This document shows, piece by piece, positions 34,221-43,553 of a DNA stretch of 64,000 nucleotides. The stretch is from Bacteroidota bacterium (GTDB lineage Bacteria; Bacteroidota; Bacteroidia; NS11-12g; UBA955): contig JAUXOK010000010.1 of NCBI GenBank assembly GCA_030682255.1, positions 1 to 64,000 of the forward strand, read 5' to 3'. The first letter of the stretch is position 1. Each line of letters opens with the position of its first letter. The notes beneath the pieces are model-generated. The model did not search any database. It was given only the letters and a program-made list of their open reading frames with translations, and was not told the DNA's origin. The translations under genes were made by a program, and so were the position numbers.

Positions 34221-36640
34221 CGTATATAAAAGGCATTATTCTCATCATCATTACAGGTCTTGGACAAATATTTGCCCAAAACAATGATTTTTATTCACTT
34301 AAGGATGTTCAGAAGTTTCGTTTCGATCGTTTGGAACTTGCCAATGACAAAGATGTGCAAACTTTTCTTAAAAGCAGTGAATCTTACAATTACATAGAAG
34401 CCATTAAAATAGGAAACGTTAGTCAAGTGAAAGCTATCATTGATGCCACAGGCAATTTCACGGATTTAAAGGAAATTAACTTAACGCAATTTCAAGGCGA
34501 TTTGAATGCCCTAACTTTCGAGAATGCTTCTTTTATCGAAGTGCTACACTTGCGTTTGAGCGAAGAAAAATTGGCTCAGTTGAAATTTCTAAAACCCCTT
34601 GTTAGACTTCAAACCCTCTATTTATATATCGATGGCAAACCACAACAATTGCAAGACATACAGGCATTGGTGGATTTGAATTTTTCATATTTAAAAGAGT
34701 TGCACATTTTAGCTGATTTATTACCCAAAGAAATTGATTTTTTAGTCGATAAAATTAGTTATTTAAATGCATTGCAAACACTTGGTTTGGGTGTGGATAG
34801 AATAACAGATTTACCCAAAAACATTGCACAACTAAGATTTTTGTCAAAATTAATTCTTTATGATAATTTGTCTGTTTTTGCTAGCAAAGGCATTGACGAT
34901 CTGAGCGAAGAAAAGCTTGACATTGTTTTTTCGCTTGCAAATGATTTGATGAGTGCCATATCTATTTCTTATTATTCCAACAAAGATGGGCTTTCAGAAT
35001 TTGAAACCAATTATTTGAAATCACTTTATAAAGGCGAAATTTTTGGTCCCAATTTTCAAGTTGGAGAGGAAACAACAGAAATTAAAAACTTTGTGGCATT
35101 CAAAGAAGATTTTTCTCCAGATTTTAACAAAGGTCCAGAGTTTAATCCACCCTATAATGCCATAACGCCAAAGTTTGAAGTCTTTAAAATAGACCCACAA
35201 AAAAACGCGATTCTATATGCCTCTTCAGGCATGAAAATCATGATTCCTGCCTTCGGGTTTGAAAATGAAAACAAAGAAATTGTAAAAGAACCTGTTTATA
35301 TCAAAATAACACAACTGAACCTTGCTATCGAACTTTTGTTTGCTGGCATAGATTTAAAAAATCAACGGGATTATTTGTTGAATAAATTCATGTTCAATAT
35401 TTTGGCAACCACCGAAAAAAGCAATGTGAAATTAATTGACGGCTATCAAATTAAAATCAATCTTCCCATAGCATCCGATAGTGCCCAATCTTATTTTTAT
35501 GATTATGAATCCAACACTTGGCAAAACAGCGCCCTTTATCAACAAGTATTTGCAAGTACATTTATACCAATAGATTTTTATAAAATCGAAACTCAAGCCG
35601 AATTTAATGCCTATTATTTGTTAGACACAAGTTCTTTTGCCAAACGTTTTAACAAAGGACCTCACTATTTTCTGAATGATTATGACAATGACAATCAACT
35701 GCTTTACAAAAAGCAAAAGTATTTTACCGACTTAGACCGAACTTGGACCAAGGATTACAATCAGTCAGGAAAATTAACTGGTTATAGGGTTAAAAAAGGA
35801 AAGGCATTTATCAAACTTCAAAAAGTAATTCCTAAAAATCGAATGACAGACCGTTTGTATTTTAAAATTTTAGACAAAACCCAAAATGGAATTATACAAG
35901 AATTGAGTGCTTTTAAAAACATCAATTTCAATGTTAAAATAGACCCAATTGATAAGCGAAGCTTTTATAACGAGTATGTAAAAAACTCTAAATATTATGA
36001 TATTAGAATCAGTTACAGTCAGGGAAAAGAATATTGTACCGTTACTTTAAAAACGCCCTTTGGTTTCAAAGAATTAAAAGCCTTTGTTACAGATACTGAT
36101 GATTTGAAAAAGAAGAAGAAACAACTTTCTAAATTCTGGAAATCTTATCAGAAATATCAAAACTCCTTGCAAAAAAGAAGTGATGAATTCGAAATCAATA
36201 ATCTTCAAAGACTGCAAGATTATAACACCTATTTAAAAGATAGAATGAAGCAATTGGAAAAATCCAATCAGTTTTATGAGATGAAAATTCATCAATTGGG
36301 CAGTTTTGGGTTGTTTTATACTCAAACACCTGATTTTAACACCAATCTTATTGCGCAATACACCGATGAAAATGGTTTGCCCATAGATGTAAAATCGCTG
36401 TATTTAATTGATAAAAGATACAATACGGTTTTTAAAATTGCTCCTGGAAACATCAATTTCAATCCAACAGATTGTCAGTATATTATAGCCTGTGATTACA
36501 GCGGCAATTTATATTATGCTACTAAAAACGATTTGAATACAAGTAGTTTGGTGAATAATTCCTTGACTTACATTAAACTTAAAAAACTTAAATCTTCAAT
36601 TACTTCAATAGATTTTTTCAATCAATTGATTCGCAATTAA
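34217..36640 (+). CDS. Large exported protein with leucine-rich-repeat-like N-terminal region
   Basis: This 807-residue protein has a signal peptide (IKGIILIIITGLGQIFAQ). Residues about 50-220 contain irregular leucine-rich repeats (LKEINLTQF, IEVLHLRL, LQTLYLYID, LKELHILADLL, LQTLGLGVD, LSKLILYDN). Residues 310-450 look like beta-sandwich material (PAFGFENENKEIVKEPVYIKIT). Residues about 630-690 are a lysine/glutamine-rich helix. I do not recognise the family. It is translationally coupled (ATGA) to the IMPACT gene and sits three bases before an MFS gene. It is probably periplasmic or surface exposed. Confidence 0.7.
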   Translation: MTYIKGIILIIITGLGQIFAQNNDFYSLKDVQKFRFDRLELANDKDVQTFLKSSESYNYIEAIKIGNVSQVKAIIDATGNFTDLKEINLTQFQGDLNALTFENASFIEVLHLRLSEEKLAQLKFLKPLVRLQTLYLYIDGKPQQLQDIQALVDLNFSYLKELHILADLLPKEIDFLVDKISYLNALQTLGLGVDRITDLPKNIAQLRFLSKLILYDNLSVFASKGIDDLSEEKLDIVFSLANDLMSAISISYYSNKDGLSEFETNYLKSLYKGEIFGPNFQVGEETTEIKNFVAFKEDFSPDFNKGPEFNPPYNAITPKFEVFKIDPQKNAILYASSGMKIMIPAFGFENENKEIVKEPVYIKITQLNLAIELLFAGIDLKNQRDYLLNKFMFNILATTEKSNVKLIDGYQIKINLPIASDSAQSYFYDYESNTWQNSALYQQVFASTFIPIDFYKIETQAEFNAYYLLDTSSFAKRFNKGPHYFLNDYDNDNQLLYKKQKYFTDLDRTWTKDYNQSGKLTGYRVKKGKAFIKLQKVIPKNRMTDRLYFKILDKTQNGIIQELSAFKNINFNVKIDPIDKRSFYNEYVKNSKYYDIRISYSQGKEYCTVTLKTPFGFKELKAFVTDTDDLKKKKKQLSKFWKSYQKYQNSLQKRSDEFEINNLQRLQDYNTYLKDRMKQLEKSNQFYEMKIHQLGSFGLFYTQTPDFNTNLIAQYTDENGLPIDVKSLYLIDKRYNTVFKIAPGNINFNPTDCQYIIACDYSGNLYYATKNDLNTSSLVNNSLTYIKLKKLKSSITSIDFFNQLIRN

Positions 36641-36643
36641 ACA

Positions 36644-37819
36644 ATGAATAGTCGCCCACTTGCCATTATTTTCTTAACTATTTTTATTGATTTATTAGGC
36701 TTTGGTGTGGTGATTCCAATTTTGCCAACCCTTGTTGTGCACGATCTTTCACAACCAGAATTTGTAGTAGGAATAGTTGGATCTTTGGCGCCTTTTATGC
36801 AGTTTTTATTTGCACCATTTTGGGGTAGTTTGAGCGATAGAAAGGGTAGAAGACCAGTGATTTTGATAAGTATTGTTATTACCACTATTGGTTATATTGC
36901 ATTTTCGTTTATTACTTCCATTTATATATTAATCATTTCTAGGATTTTATCGGGCATAGGGTCTGGTAATTTTTCTGCAGCACAAGCCTATGTTTCAGAT
37001 ATTTCTGCACCTGAAAAACGCGCAAAAAACATGGGTTTAATTGGAGCAGCCTTTGGTTTAGGCTTTATTTTTGGACCACCTATAGGCGGTTTTTTAAAAG
37101 AAAATTGGGGAGTAGAAGCCATTGGCTATTTTACAGCAGCTTTATGTGTAATCAACTTTGTTTTTGCGTATTTATTTTTACCTGAAAGTAATCGAAACAA
37201 ACAAACAGTTAAACATTCGTTGAACATCGTATTTCAACAAATTAAAATAGCGCTTAACAATAAAATTATTCGTTTTATATTTATCATCAATGCCTTGTTT
37301 ATTGCCGCATTCAGTATGATGCAAATAGCTTCTCCGCTTTTATGGAAACAACAATACGATTATGATGATAAAGAAATTGGTTATATTTTTGGTTTCATTG
37401 GTTTGTGTTCGGTATTGGTACAAGCCGGTTTAATTGGGTTTTTTGTAAAAAAAATTGGTGAAAAAAAGATGATTGTTTTAGGCGCATTGTTAATGGCAAT
37501 TGGTTTGTTTTCAATGCCACTTGTTCCAAGTCATTTATTTATACCTTTAGAATTGTTAGCCATTATGACAATTGCTTTATCAAATGGATTGATTATGCCA
37601 GCTGCCAACGCTTTGGTGAGTAAAAATGCCCCTGTAGATAAACAAGGAACGGTATTAGGTGCCATGCAATCTGTTGGTTCATTGGCGCGAACTATTGGTC
37701 CATTATTGTCTGGCTTTTTGTATATGTTTTTTTATCAAGCGCCTTATATGATTGGCGCATTTCTGATGTTAATATGCTTGTTTTTGGGTTTTAAACTTTT
37801 TAAAAATATCAAAGAATAA
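36644..37819 (+). CDS. MFS transporter, TetA/multidrug type
   Basis: This 391-residue protein has 12 membrane helices. The first helix carries LGFGVVIPILP, the loop between helices 2 and 3 carries GSLSDRKGRRPVIL (the MFS motif A), and helix 5 carries GLGFIFGPPIGGFL (motif C of drug/proton antiporters). It should export a drug-like compound in exchange for protons. The exact substrate cannot be told, and the TetA resemblance does not prove tetracycline resistance. It is the last protein gene before the RNA candidate at 37849. Confidence 0.87.
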   Translation: MNSRPLAIIFLTIFIDLLGFGVVIPILPTLVVHDLSQPEFVVGIVGSLAPFMQFLFAPFWGSLSDRKGRRPVILISIVITTIGYIAFSFITSIYILIISRILSGIGSGNFSAAQAYVSDISAPEKRAKNMGLIGAAFGLGFIFGPPIGGFLKENWGVEAIGYFTAALCVINFVFAYLFLPESNRNKQTVKHSLNIVFQQIKIALNNKIIRFIFIINALFIAAFSMMQIASPLLWKQQYDYDDKEIGYIFGFIGLCSVLVQAGLIGFFVKKIGEKKMIVLGALLMAIGLFSMPLVPSHLFIPLELLAIMTIALSNGLIMPAANALVSKNAPVDKQGTVLGAMQSVGSLARTIGPLLSGFLYMFFYQAPYMIGAFLMLICLFLGFKLFKNIKE

Positions 37820-37834
37820 TTCAGCAATAAAACT

Positions 37835-37842
37835 TAATTTTG
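37835..37842 (+). promoter_or_regulatory. -7 element (TAATTTTG) of the RNA candidate
   Basis: An exact TAnnTTTG match whose expected start point (about 37848-37850) coincides with the first base of the terminal stem of the RNA described next. No -33 TTG is seen at the usual spacing. Confidence 0.45.
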
Positions 37843-37848
37843 CTTTTG

Positions 37849-38040
37849 GAAAGGTCGGCTAATATTTGAAAAAATTAACATCATTTCAAAAATGGCTGAA
37901 CCGCTCTTTCAAAACCAGGCTTTTTTACCCTCGTGGGATTTTTGGAAACTTGTTTTCAATGACGTTAGAAGGTTGCGAATAATGTGGAGGCTAAATCCTA
38001 TTAACTTACGGATTTTTATCAAAACCGGCCTTTCTTTTTT
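37849..38040 (+). ncRNA. Structured non-coding RNA candidate, 6S RNA-like rod
   Basis: The spacer between the MFS gene and a convergent lipoprotein gene holds a promoter, a 192-nt stretch and a T run. The ends pair: GAAAGGTCGG (37849-37858) with CCGGCCTTTC (38025-38034). Next, TTTGAAAAAATT (37865-37876) pairs with GATTTTTATCAAA (38011-38023) with one bulge, giving 22 bp in total. The pairing is followed by TTTTTT at 38035-38040. A long closed rod of about 190 nt with an unpaired middle and an apical hairpin is the layout of 6S RNA, which binds RNA polymerase; that identity is inferred. A short reading frame here runs through the terminator and is unlikely to be coding. Confidence 0.5.
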
Positions 38041-38054
38041 AGAATTGTACAATA

Positions 38055-38089
38055 AAAAAACCCGAAATGTTTTCGATTTCGGGTTTTTT
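38055..38089. terminator. Bidirectional terminator AAAAAACCCGAAAT/ATTTCGGGTTTTTT
   Basis: A 14-bp perfect stem with a seven-base loop is flanked by A and T runs, so it can stop transcripts from both the RNA candidate on the plus strand and the lipoprotein gene on the minus strand. Confidence 0.85.
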
Positions 38090-38108
38090 AATATTCATAG
38101 TTAAAGTT

Positions 38109-38768
38109 TTATCCTCTGTAGCATTCTATAAATGCTTTCCATTGACGATCGGTTAGAGTAGTTTTTATGCCTCTTATAAATTTATCATAACACATTTTTA
38201 AATTAGAAGCATGGCTTTGTTTGATTTTACGCAATGATTCAACAAAGTCTTTTCTCAATAATTGCATTTTTTCGGCAAATTGTTCTCTAGTTATATCACC
38301 TCTTTTAAGTTTGGCTAAGTATTCTTTTCTAATGTTTTCAATTCTATTTCTCAAAGACTCATATGCGAATCTATGTTTTTTAATGTCGTTGGCTTTACAT
38401 TCCTCATAGCTACGCAATACCATTCTTAATTTTTTTGCTTGCTCATCGGATAATTCCAATTTTTTAATGCAACGAATAAATCTTTTTTCAACTGTTCTTT
38501 TAAAACCAGCTTCATCCATGTCTTGTTCTGTTAAAAGATAGCTCTCTGGTAGACCTTCGTTTTCTGCATAAAACTCCTTGTCTTCACCACCGTCAACTAC
38601 TTCAACTTCATTGTATTTTTCATCAGTTTCGTTGATAATGGTTTCTAATTCTTGAGCACTAGCTACATCATTTGATGTGGTTTGAATGGTCTCTTTTTTA
38701 CAACCTACTATGCTTAAAATAAAAGCAATGCTTAGTGTAAGGGCGATTTTTAATAAATTCTTTTTCAT
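38109..38768 (-). CDS. Lipoprotein with helical, Spy/LTXXQ-like region
   Basis: This 219-residue protein has a lipoprotein signal (LTLSIAFILSIVGC, Cys23) and an acidic linker (residues 30-75). The long helical part is rich in Arg, Lys and Glu, with LELSDEQAKKLRMVL and GDITREQFAEKM. The LS/LTxxQ-type repeats resemble the periplasmic chaperones Spy and CpxP, which act on unfolded or zinc-stressed envelope proteins, but the match is loose. It ends near a shared terminator and is monocistronic. Confidence 0.68.
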   Translation of the reverse strand: MKKNLLKIALTLSIAFILSIVGCKKETIQTTSNDVASAQELETIINETDEKYNEVEVVDGGEDKEFYAENEGLPESYLLTEQDMDEAGFKRTVEKRFIRCIKKLELSDEQAKKLRMVLRSYEECKANDIKKHRFAYESLRNRIENIRKEYLAKLKRGDITREQFAEKMQLLRKDFVESLRKIKQSHASNLKMCYDKFIRGIKTTLTDRQWKAFIECYRG

Positions 38769-38876
38769 TTTGTTGTTATTTTAAATGTTTGTTATGGATT
38801 AGTCTTTGGTGTTACATATTGGTTGCATCAGAATTTATAAATTATATATAAATACTAGAAAATCAATCAAATAAAA

Positions 38877-39995
38877 TTAAATTTTACCCAAGACTTTATC
38901 CAGCTTGAGTTTTAAATATACTGAATAATTGTATTGGAACCTGCCATATTCAAAGTCATAAAAGGGTTCAAATCTTAAATCTATTTGAGTGCCTTTATTA
39001 AGATGTTGAGAAAAGAGGATTTTGCTCATTAATAAGTTTCTAACTTGACGAGATAAGTAAACATCATAATAATTGTAGTTGTTATAAATTTGTGTAGCGT
39101 ATGGTGATTGGTATTCACGCCCTTGCCAATAATTAAACATAATTTCAAAATGTTGATATAAGAATGATAATGTATGCCAATTGGCGCTACCATCTTTAAA
39201 GGGTTGTGTTATGGTAGGAGAAAAATCCCCTGAAAGCAAATAGTAATTTTCTGTTTTGATATAAAAATCTTTGCTAATTTTAAATTTTAATTTGAGTCCT
39301 GTAGCAGCATTGATTCTTGTGAAAATAGGATTTGGATTGTCATTTAATTGACCACCACGATGTGCTAAAGTGCCTTGTAAAGGTATAGAAATAAAGGCTT
39401 TATCATTGTTTTTTATATATTTATCGAGAACAAAGCCAGTCAAAAATCGTTCTTGATTTTTAGTGGTTCGATAAGTTGGCTCATCCCAAACTAAAAAATT
39501 ATTGAAATACAGTTTTTTGCTTTTGTAGATGCCTTGAATACCGTTTTCAATTCGATGGGTTATTGCTCTGTCTATATTATACATTGGTTCGATAAAGCCA
39601 TAGTTTGTGCTTCCTTGTAAAGCACCAAAATTATATCGCCAATTGTGTTTAAAATATGAAATACTAAGCATTGGTTGTACAGCAAAAAAACGATGTGAAC
39701 CAAAATCTTGCCGGGTTTGAAACCCAACTTTAACAGATAAATTTTTGAAAGGTTGGTAACTGATATGCGACTGAAACATAGTGCCAAATAAGGTTTGACC
39801 CTTTTCGATAATATCAAAATACTCAGTGTTTCTTAAATAATTAAAAACTTCAACATGTAATCTAACTGTTTGAGTGTCATTTTGATAAAAGCTATCATTC
39901 TGATTAAAGATAGAATTGTTCAATTGCCCATTAGCATATTTAGCAATAAACAAAAAGCTTGTTACCATGATTATCTTTGTGTTTTTCAAATTCAT
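38877..39995 (-). CDS. Outer-membrane beta-barrel-like protein
   Basis: The protein has about 372 residues with a signal peptide (NTKIIMVTSFLFIAKYANG before Q). The mature part is made of alternating strands with many Tyr, Phe and Asn (for example KVGFQTRQDFG, WRYNFGALQG, FLYQHFEIMFNYW), ending in YSVYLKLKLDKVLG. This is typical of uncharacterised Bacteroidota barrel proteins. The longer frame starts at a TTG at 40001; the ATG at 39995, placed 11 bases after a TACTTTTG element, is preferred. It has no operon partner. Confidence 0.7.
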   Translation of the reverse strand: MNLKNTKIIMVTSFLFIAKYANGQLNNSIFNQNDSFYQNDTQTVRLHVEVFNYLRNTEYFDIIEKGQTLFGTMFQSHISYQPFKNLSVKVGFQTRQDFGSHRFFAVQPMLSISYFKHNWRYNFGALQGSTNYGFIEPMYNIDRAITHRIENGIQGIYKSKKLYFNNFLVWDEPTYRTTKNQERFLTGFVLDKYIKNNDKAFISIPLQGTLAHRGGQLNDNPNPIFTRINAATGLKLKFKISKDFYIKTENYYLLSGDFSPTITQPFKDGSANWHTLSFLYQHFEIMFNYWQGREYQSPYATQIYNNYNYYDVYLSRQVRNLLMSKILFSQHLNKGTQIDLRFEPFYDFEYGRFQYNYSVYLKLKLDKVLGKI

Positions 39996-40006
39996 TTTCA
40001 AAGATT

Positions 40007-40014
40007 CAAAAGTA
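40007..40014 (-). promoter_or_regulatory. -7 element (TACTTTTG) of the 38877-39995 gene
   Basis: An exact TAnnTTTG match on the minus strand, ending 11 bases before the ATG at 39995. Confidence 0.55.
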
Positions 40015-40060
40015 AATATTTTGGAATGGTTTTTGAAATACTATATTAAAATAAATGTTT

Positions 40061-40897
40061 ATGAAGAAAAAATATTTTCAAATACCTTCATTCCTAGCTA
40101 TTGCAGGACTAGTTTTTTTGATGAGTGCATTTACATTTTCTCCTCAAACAAACGTTTCACCAAATACAGATGAAACCTTTAAGTACAGAAAACTAAGCAA
40201 CCAAGCGTTTTCTTTTAATGAAAAGTTGACTTATCGTGTACATTATGGTATTATCAATGCAGCTGCTGTAACAATGGAAGTTGGACAATCCTATGTTGAT
40301 AAAAATGATAGAAAATGTTATCACATCAAAGCAGATGGTAGAACACTTAAATCTTTTGATTGGGCTTATAAAGTAAGAGACAAATTTGAGAGCTATGTTG
40401 ATCAAGAAGCGATTGTGCCTATCAGTTACAACAAAAGTGTTCAAGAGGATAAATATACCGATAATGATTTGGTTACATTTAAACATAACAAGAAAAAACT
40501 ATATGGCATTAAAGGGGTTTTAGATATGCCAGAATATACCCACGATATTATTTCTGCGCTTTATTATGTTAGAAATATTGATTTTAGTAAAGCTAAAAAA
40601 GGCGATAATTTTCCAATTGATATTTATTTAGACAACAAAATTTATAATTTAGGTTTTAAGTATGATGGCAAAGAAACCATTAACACTGATATTGGTAAAA
40701 TAAAATGTTTAAGATTTGTTCCAATTTTAGTTGTAGACAGAGTATTTAAAGATCAAAATGACATGACAGTTTGGGTGAGTGATGATGAAAATAAAATTCC
40801 AATTAGAGTAAAAGCCAAAATTATGGTTGGTTCTGTAAAAGTGGATATCACAGATTACAGTCATTTAAAAAATCCTTTTTCTGCAAAAATTAAATAG
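40061..40897 (+). CDS. DUF3108 family exported protein
   Basis: This protein of about 278 residues has a signal peptide (FLAIAGLVFLMSAFTFS). It carries DUF3108 hallmarks: FNEKLTYRVHYGIINAAAVTMEV near residue 50, DKFESYVD, and IISALYYVRNIDFSKAKKGDNFPIDIYLD in the middle. Family members are periplasmic beta-rich proteins of unknown role, often likened to lipid-carrier folds. The ATG at 40061 is preferred over the one two codons upstream because the basic KKK then begins the signal. It ends at a strong bidirectional terminator shared with ssb. Confidence 0.82.
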   Translation: MKKKYFQIPSFLAIAGLVFLMSAFTFSPQTNVSPNTDETFKYRKLSNQAFSFNEKLTYRVHYGIINAAAVTMEVGQSYVDKNDRKCYHIKADGRTLKSFDWAYKVRDKFESYVDQEAIVPISYNKSVQEDKYTDNDLVTFKHNKKKLYGIKGVLDMPEYTHDIISALYYVRNIDFSKAKKGDNFPIDIYLDNKIYNLGFKYDGKETINTDIGKIKCLRFVPILVVDRVFKDQNDMTVWVSDDENKIPIRVKAKIMVGSVKVDITDYSHLKNPFSAKIK

Positions 40898-40925
40898 TAC
40901 AATACCCAAAAAGGTATTAATAATC

Positions 40926-40954
40926 AAAAAGCCCCTTCATAAAAGGGGCTTTTT
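40926..40954. terminator. Bidirectional terminator AAAAAGCCCCTT/AAGGGGCTTTTT
   Basis: A 12-bp perfect stem with a five-base loop between two convergent genes (DUF3108 and ssb), with A and T runs on the outside for both directions. Confidence 0.88.
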
Positions 40955-40976
40955 AATTAAAAAAAAATTTAGTCAA

Positions 40977-41318
40977 TTAGTTGGTTTTTCCACCAATCAG
41001 CAACAAATCATTGACAACAACTTCTGTGAAATTTCTTTTGTTGCCGTCTTTGTCGGTGTAGTTTCTGCTAACCAATTTGCCTTCAATAGCTACTTCTTTG
41101 CCTTTTTCGAGGAATTTGCCAGCAATTTCAGCAGTTTTCCCCCAAGCAACTAGCGAGTGCCATTGTGTTTCTGTAATGCGTTCGCCCTTGTCATTTTTAT
41201 ACGACTCGGAGGTAGCTAAATTAAAACGCGTCATGGCGTTTCCGTTTGCTAGTGTTTTGGTTTCTGGTTGAGCGCCTAAACGGCCGATTAATAATACACG
41301 ATTTCTTAAACTGTTCAT
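40977..41318 (-). CDS. ssb: Single-stranded DNA-binding protein
   Basis: This 113-residue OB-fold protein has the SSB core: NRVLLIGRLGAQPETK at the start, RFNLATSE, TQWHSLVAWGKTAEIAGKFLEKGKEVAIEGKL and RNYTDKDGNKR. It ends shortly after the OB fold and lacks the acidic partner-binding tail (DDDLPF-like) of housekeeping SSBs. It may therefore be a second, shorter SSB. The ATG at 41318 fits the family start better than the one three codons upstream. Confidence 0.93.
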   Translation of the reverse strand: MNSLRNRVLLIGRLGAQPETKTLANGNAMTRFNLATSESYKNDKGERITETQWHSLVAWGKTAEIAGKFLEKGKEVAIEGKLVSRNYTDKDGNKRNFTEVVVNDLLLIGGKTN

Positions 41319-41587
41319 AATATACAATAATTAAAATTTGATGGTGCAAAGATGGGGTCGTTCTCAAAACAGTTCCAAATTTTAAGTATTTAAAAACGAT
41401 TTTAAGCGGTTAAATACACTTTGCTATCAAATTTTCATCAACAGAAAGTTAAGTTTATCTGAACCTAAACTACTGAAATTGAAAATTTAACGGCTTAAAT
41501 ATTGCTTTTATCGATAAGTCAAAAAACTTTGAAAATTATTTTTGTTTCCAAAGTTTATTGTTGTTATTTCGCACCCCGAAAACCAAC

Positions 41588-42217
41588 ATGTTAGAAAAAA
41601 TTTGTAACGCATCCGAAAAACTCTTTGTTAAATATGGTATTAAAAGTATTACCATGGATGATGTTGCTAAGGAGTTGAGTATTTCTAAAAAAACACTTTA
41701 TCAATTTGTGGAAGACAAAGATGATTTAGTGAAAAAAACCATTACACTTCATTTAAACAATGTGAATTGCAATTGTGAAAATGTGATGGCAAACGAAGAA
41801 AATGCCATTTTACAGATATTTTTAATTGCAGAAATGATGATTAGCATGCATCAAAATATCAATCCTTCATTAATTTACGACCTCAAAAAGTATCATCCAG
41901 AAAGTTACGAGATTTTTAAGCAACATCGTGAAAATGCAATGCACGAACAAGTGGTAGATAATTTATCAAAAGGCATTCATCAGAAGCTTTATAAAAGCGA
42001 TTTAGATATTGAAATTACAGCTGGTTTGTACATGGGTTTAATCGAAGTTTGCTTAGGTCAGGATATTGAGATACTAGCAAATACACCTTTCCCTAAAAAA
42101 TATCAAACCCTTATCAACTATCATTTAAGTGCCATTACTTCTGAACTAGGCAAACAATTTATAGAAAACAACAACCAAGAATTCATTAACAAATTTAAAG
42201 AATATGCAAACCAATAA
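41588..42217 (+). CDS. TetR family regulator of the RND efflux operon
   Basis: The protein has about 209 residues. The N-terminal helix-turn-helix reads ITMDDVAKELSISKKTLYQFVEDKDDL (residues 22-48), typical of TetR/AcrR; the remainder is the helical ligand-binding domain. It overlaps the following TolC-like gene by 14 bases, so it is the first gene of the efflux operon and most likely its own repressor. The frame extends upstream to 41558, but the family starts at MLEKICNASEKLF (41588). Confidence 0.88.
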   Translation: MLEKICNASEKLFVKYGIKSITMDDVAKELSISKKTLYQFVEDKDDLVKKTITLHLNNVNCNCENVMANEENAILQIFLIAEMMISMHQNINPSLIYDLKKYHPESYEIFKQHRENAMHEQVVDNLSKGIHQKLYKSDLDIEITAGLYMGLIEVCLGQDIEILANTPFPKKYQTLINYHLSAITSELGKQFIENNNQEFINKFKEYANQ

Positions 42218-43532
42218 ACCCATATTAATCCTAGTAGGGATTTTGTTTTTTTCAAGCGCAAAGGCGCAACAAAATGACACTTTGTCATTCACCATTGTTC
42301 AGGCTATAGATTTTGCAATAGCGAACAATGCAGATGTAAAAAATGCTTATGCAGATGTGGCAATAGCTAATGAAACTGTTAAGGAAGTGAAGGCAATAGG
42401 TATACCACAATTGAGTGGTCAAGCCCTTTTTCAAGACAACTTACAAAAACCAGTATTTGTGTTTCCTGTTAACGGTGTTGCAACACCCATTAGAGTAGGT
42501 AATAAATATACAACACAAACCTCTTTAAATTTAAGTTGGTTGATGTTAGATGGTACTTATTTTCTTGGCTTAAAAGCAGCTAAGGAATTTACCGAAATGT
42601 CTAAACGTGTTGCGTCAAAAACAGAAACTGATGTTAAAATTGATGTTGCCAAAACCTATTTCATGGCATTGATAGCCAAAGAAAACATTCAATTATTAAA
42701 CACGAGTTACGAAACTTTGAATGCAACTTTAAAAGAAGTGACAGCTTTAAACAAAGAAGGTTTTGCAGAATCTTTGGATGTAGACCGACTTCAACTTCAA
42801 TTGAATAATTTAGACATCAGCCGAAGAAAACTCAACGACCAATCTGTGATTGCACTTGGTTTGCTAAAAGCAAAAATGGGTATTCCGCAAGAAAAGCCAA
42901 TTAAAATTACGGATGATATTGCATCTTTAAATCAAAAATTTTTATTGAATGAAAGCGACCCTAATTTAAATTTAAATGCAAGAACTGATTATCAAATTTT
43001 GAAACAACAACATTTGTTGAATGAATACAATTTAAAAAGATACAGATATGGCAAATATCCCAATCTAGCTGGTGCGATGGTTTATCAACAAAGTAATTTT
43101 GGCGAAACCATCGATTATAGTACAAATAATTGGTTTGGTAATTCATTCATGGCATTACAATTAAATGTGCCCATTTTTTCAGGATTTGCAAATGATGCTA
43201 AAATTCAAAAAGCAAGAATTGAAATTATAAAAAGCGAAAACACACTTAAAAACGTAGAAAACTATATCAATCTTGAAGTTAGCCAAACGAAACTGCAATA
43301 TTTGAGATCTTTGGAATATGTGGAACAACAAAAAGAGAATTTGGAGTTAGCTACCCGAATTTTCAACATTACATCTATTAAATACAAAGAAGGTGTAGGT
43401 AGTAATTTAGAGTTAATAACTGCCAATCAAGATTTAAAAACCAGTCAAACCAATTATCTAAATGCTATTTATGATTTGTTGGTTGCAAAATTAGATTACC
43501 AAGTGGCCATCGGACAAACCATCAAATTATAA
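42204..43532 (+). CDS. TolC family outer-membrane efflux protein
   Basis: This 442-residue protein has a signal peptide (ILILVGILFFSSAKA). Two repeats of the TolC coiled-coil build follow: FTIVQAIDFAIANNADVKNAYADVAIA near the start and LNVPIFSGFANDAKIQKARIEI with EGVGSNLELITANQDLKTSQTNYLNAIYDLLVAKLDYQVAIG at the end. It forms the outer-membrane channel for the adaptor and RND pump that follow in the same operon, 21 and 9 bp apart. It starts inside the end of the tetR gene. Confidence 0.92.
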   Translation: MQTNKPILILVGILFFSSAKAQQNDTLSFTIVQAIDFAIANNADVKNAYADVAIANETVKEVKAIGIPQLSGQALFQDNLQKPVFVFPVNGVATPIRVGNKYTTQTSLNLSWLMLDGTYFLGLKAAKEFTEMSKRVASKTETDVKIDVAKTYFMALIAKENIQLLNTSYETLNATLKEVTALNKEGFAESLDVDRLQLQLNNLDISRRKLNDQSVIALGLLKAKMGIPQEKPIKITDDIASLNQKFLLNESDPNLNLNARTDYQILKQQHLLNEYNLKRYRYGKYPNLAGAMVYQQSNFGETIDYSTNNWFGNSFMALQLNVPIFSGFANDAKIQKARIEIIKSENTLKNVENYINLEVSQTKLQYLRSLEYVEQQKENLELATRIFNITSIKYKEGVGSNLELITANQDLKTSQTNYLNAIYDLLVAKLDYQVAIGQTIKL

Positions 43533-43553
43533 AAAAACAAAGCAAACTTTTAA

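Noticed and set aside
36644-37819. Specific tetracycline resistance gene
   Set aside because: The TetA-like motifs are shared by many MFS antiporters; nothing in the sequence or context fixes the substrate.
37892-38104. 70-residue reading frame
   Set aside because: It runs through the strong terminator hairpin at 38055-38089 and covers the paired arms of the RNA candidate; it has no start signals of its own.
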